A stretch of 64,000 nucleotides of DNA, taken from NCBI GenBank assembly GCA_040768665.1, contig JAXGMN010000049.1, forward strand, positions 41,618 through 105,617, given 5' to 3'. Numbering within the stretch: position 1 is the stretch's first letter; every line of letters starts with the position of its first letter. Under the pieces are notes generated by a model. That model had not been told where the DNA came from, ran no database searches, and saw nothing but the letters and a program-made list of their open reading frames with translations. Shown here in pieces: positions 63,536 through 64,000 of the stretch. Both the position numbers and the translations under genes were made by a program. Source of the DNA: JABWBD01 sp040768665 (GTDB taxonomy: Bacteria; Planctomycetota; Planctomycetia; Pirellulales; Thermoguttaceae).

Positions 63536-64000
63536 GATTCTCCTTTCGGGACTCGCAGGATTCCCTGGTGGTTTGGACAGGTTCATCCCTACCTACGGAA
63601 CACGGGCGACCACAGGCGTTTCGGACTGTGTTCCTGGAATTTGGCAGATGAGAGCGGGATAGATACTCGGACACGAAGAAGCCGTCAAGGGCACTTCCCC
63701 AGGATTTCTTTCTCCGCGAGAATTTGTCGCGACCTTTTCCCTGCTCTCGAGGTGAGCCCCGGCGTGGGCCTTGCCTCGCTTGCCCCCTTTGCTGCAAGGC
63801 TGCCGGGAAACCCCGTCGGTAGATCGCAGATCATGCGCCCCGTCGGTCGACAGGGCAAAAGCGAATTGCGGAGCCGACGCTCAGCGCGTCGTTCGGCCCG
63901 GCCGGCGGCAGATGAGGATTTACCACCATAGCAGCCCGGCTGCTCGGAAGCAGCCGGGCTGATGGCAATCGTGAGGGGATGCGATCATCTCCCACACGCC
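63536..64000. other. Gene-free right end
   Basis: 465 bases upstream of the secretin gene. Contains family 2 palindrome copy 4 (63933-63960). No gene or clear promoter seen; a following gene may begin beyond the window. Confidence 0.4.
63933..63960. repeat. REP-like palindrome, family 2 copy 4
   Basis: AGCCCGGCTGCT, loop CGGA, AGCAGCCGGGCT: perfect 12-bp stem, the best copy of the family. Confidence 0.8.

Overview
The window is high-GC bacterial chromosome and most resembles a planctomycete of the Pirellulales kind. The evidence is the tail of a PknB-type kinase with a long Pro/Lys-rich linker, a Pro-rich BBP7-like outer-membrane barrel, secreted squalene-cyclase-like, DUF3604 and YXWGXW-type proteins, an ECF sigma factor behind a long leader, and many short hairpin repeats between genes. 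I saw no phage, transposase, CRISPR array or rRNA. There is one tRNA (His, GTG).

Layout. 0-6.6 kb: kinase tail, GH29-like hydrolase, ACT-domain protein, YXWGXW protein. 6.6-9.7 kb: an MCE/Mla-type lipid ABC transporter (mlaE-mlaF-mlaD order, minus strand). 10-17 kb: methyltransferase of the URO-D family, an isolated chemoreceptor, an SMP-30-like protein and a cyclase-like repeat protein. 17-30.7 kb: a surface-glycan locus. It holds three paralogous GT-C membrane glycosyltransferases, a fourth PMT-like one, a broken fifth, two GT2 enzymes, a methyltransferase, and a tight three-gene operon of a DprE1-like oxidase, a DprE2-like reductase and a polyprenyl-phosphate-sugar synthase-like GT2. The parts fit a route in which a sugar is put on a polyprenyl phosphate, perhaps epimerised there, and passed on by GT-C enzymes outside the membrane.

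31-45 kb: CYTH protein, TlpA-like and thioredoxin-like proteins, BBP7-like barrel, creatininase-family protein, tRNA-His with a very clear promoter, DUF3604 protein, MoaD-like protein, orphan histidine kinase and a TolC-like lipoprotein. 45-48 kb: tmk and holB, overlapping but split by four frame changes, then yjbQ. 48-54 kb: an iron-sulfur assembly operon on the minus strand, sufR / nuoB-sufC-sufB-sufD-Rieske-sufT-like. A nuoB-type gene leads it and overlaps sufC, and an inverted motif is shared by the sufR and nuoB promoters. 54-64 kb: NSS-family Na+ symporter with its small subunit, dus, ECF sigma factor, DUF423 protein and a 1,350-residue secretin-like protein.

Three families of short palindromic repeats lie between genes. 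The most striking has at least eight copies built as long hairpins. They keep a boxed core with paired T-T mismatches, while the arms outside and inside the core differ from place to place yet stay complementary. Several clustered frame changes (about 19.0-19.3 kb and 45.4-46.0 kb) may be base-calling or assembly errors and limit confidence there.
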